Shown here: piece after piece, positions 63,003-64,000 of the stretch
Numbering within the stretch: the stretch's first letter is position 1
How the letters are laid out: each line of letters starts with the position of its first letter
Assembly (NCBI GenBank): GCA_965247175.1
Contig: OZ252006.1
Location: 62,001-126,000, forward strand
DNA length: 64,000 nucleotides
Direction: 5' to 3'
Source of the DNA: JANQMX01 sp965247175
Lineage (GTDB): Bacteria; Pseudomonadota; Alphaproteobacteria; Kiloniellales; DSM-21159
Notes under the pieces: generated by a model
Told to the model about the DNA's origin: nothing
The model's input: only the letters and a program-made list of their open reading frames with translations
The model's database searches: none
Translations under genes and position numbers: made by a program

Positions 63003-64000
63003 ATGATCTCGAGGCGAGGCGCATTTCTTGTGCTTGCTTGGGCCGTCTTCGCGGCTGCTTGCCTGACGACCGCGCCTGCCGAGGCCCGCAAGTATGCGGC
63101 CATCGTGATCGACGCCCAAAATGGCTCCGTGCTGCACAGCCGACATGCCGATGCCAGGCGCTACCCGGCCTCGCTGACCAAGATGATGACCCTCTACATG
63201 GTCTTCGAGGCCTTGGAGAAGGGGCGCATCTCGCTGGACGACGGTATGAAGATATCGCGCCGTGCGGCGGGCCAGCCGGCCTCTAAGGTCGGCTTGCGGG
63301 CGGGCCGGACGATCAAGGTTCGTGACGCCATCCTCTCCCTGGTGACGAAATCCGCCAACGATGTCGCGACTGTGGTTGCGGAGAATTTGGCTGGAACAGA
63401 GGTCGAGTTCGCCCGCCAGATGACCAAGAAGGCGCGGCAGCTCGGCATGACCAAAACCACCTTCCGCAACGCCTCGGGCCTGCCGCACCGCAAGCAGGTG
63501 ACCACGGCGCGGGACATGGCGCGCCTGTCGCGGGCGCTGCTGCGGCACTACCCGCAGTACTATGACTACTTCTCGACCCGGTTCTTCCAGTATGGCGGGC
63601 GCCGCTTCAAGAACCACAATGCCTTGCTGCGCAGCTATGGCGGGGCCGACGGAATCAAAACGGGCTACATTCGCGCGTCCGGCTTCAACCTGGCAGCTTC
63701 GGCCGAGCGTAACGGTCGTCGGGTGATCGCCATTGTTTTTGGCGGGCGCTCGGCGCGCACCCGCAACAAGGAGATGGAGCGGCTGTTGAACATCGGCTTC
63801 TCCCGGAACCCGCGGGTCTTCGTCGCTTCGCCGGTGACGCTTCCCCGACGCAACCCCTTGCGGACCGTCCGAGCGCCCGTGCGCCCGCCTGTCCAGGCGG
63901 AACCGGCAGCCGGCCAGCCCGCAAACATCGCCACCGGCGTCAAGTTGCCGCGGCGCAATCCCTTCTTCCCGCAGGATGGAGAAGCGCAAGCCGTGGCTCT
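63003..64000 (+). CDS. D-alanyl-D-alanine carboxypeptidase (PBP5/S11 family), 3' truncated
   Basis: The first 332 residues of a gene that runs off the window. Signal peptide about 1-29 (ending AEARK). The S11 catalytic triad motifs are SLTK (Ser57, Lys60), SAN (117-119) and KTG (219-221), so it trims the terminal D-Ala of peptidoglycan stem peptides. After the catalytic domain the sequence turns Pro/Arg/Gln-rich with a repeated LPRRNP motif, probably a linker to a C-terminal region beyond the window. No stop codon is reached. Confidence 0.93.
   Translation, partial: MISRRGAFLVLAWAVFAAACLTTAPAEARKYAAIVIDAQNGSVLHSRHADARRYPASLTKMMTLYMVFEALEKGRISLDDGMKISRRAAGQPASKVGLRAGRTIKVRDAILSLVTKSANDVATVVAENLAGTEVEFARQMTKKARQLGMTKTTFRNASGLPHRKQVTTARDMARLSRALLRHYPQYYDYFSTRFFQYGGRRFKNHNALLRSYGGADGIKTGYIRASGFNLAASAERNGRRVIAIVFGGRSARTRNKEMERLLNIGFSRNPRVFVASPVTLPRRNPLRTVRAPVRPPVQAEPAAGQPANIATGVKLPRRNPFFPQDGEAQAVA

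Overview
The window is a GC-rich, gene-dense stretch of a bacterial chromosome. Gene content points to an alphaproteobacterium, probably a free-living Rhodospirillales-type organism: the arsenite-oxidase regulon has the aioXSR-aioBA form, clpS-clpA sits near a phasin gene, and several small exported proteins look lineage-typical. That placement is inference; no rRNA gene is present. I saw no tRNA, rRNA, insertion sequence, prophage or CRISPR array, and no gene-free stretch longer than about 300 bases.

Layout. 1-2.5 kb: end of an aldehyde dehydrogenase gene, an SDR and a 3-hydroxyacyl-CoA/carnitine-dehydrogenase-like gene, followed by a MarC-family membrane protein on the other strand. 3.3-10.2 kb (minus strand): arsenite oxidation, with sensor aioX, kinase aioS, sigma-54 activator aioR and the enzyme genes aioB and aioA; a near-consensus sigma-54 promoter and an enhancer palindrome lie between aioR and aioB. 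10.4-20.5 kb: NAD kinase, a small exported protein, a glutaredoxin-domain protein, moaA, an NlpC/P60 protein, a multi-cluster ferredoxin-like protein and fdhD, a molybdenum-cofactor and Fe-S neighbourhood that suits the molybdoenzyme next door. 17.5-23.4 kb: binding protein and two permeases of a peptide-type ABC importer, with no ATPase gene. 23.4-33.5 kb: mixed metabolic and small membrane genes (TPR protein, acetyltransferase-like protein, pirin, degenerate SprA-like protein, sterol-desaturase-like enzyme, M20 hydrolase, glutamine-synthetase-like enzyme, RidA).

33.7-43.4 kb: Do-type protease, STT3-like membrane protein, GT2-GtrA pair, rarA, then an operon joining an arylsulfotransferase-like protein, two small membrane proteins and a cytosolic-type sulfotransferase. 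43.4-51.4 kb: haloalkane dehalogenase under a TetR-like gene, TauE/SafE exporter, acyl-CoA carboxylase beta subunit, hemerythrin-like and TPR proteins, and a MarR gene with an FAD oxidoreductase and a divergent cysteine-synthase-like gene. 51.5-56.5 kb: TVP38-type membrane protein, a disulfide-oxidoreductase-like flavoprotein, a cupredoxin-like exported protein, AraC regulator and MFS transporter. 56.5-64 kb: clpA, clpS, aldo-keto reductase with divergent LysR gene, phasin with an elaborate promoter, a hypothetical exported protein and the start of a D-Ala-D-Ala carboxypeptidase.

The most coherent system is the arsenite regulon: periplasmic AioX would sense arsenite, AioS phosphorylate AioR, and AioR switch on the sigma-54 promoter of aioBA. 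A second theme is regulator-target pairs with readable DNA palindromes: TetR/dehalogenase, MarR/PLP enzyme, AraC/MFS, LysR/aldo-keto reductase, and the phasin promoter.
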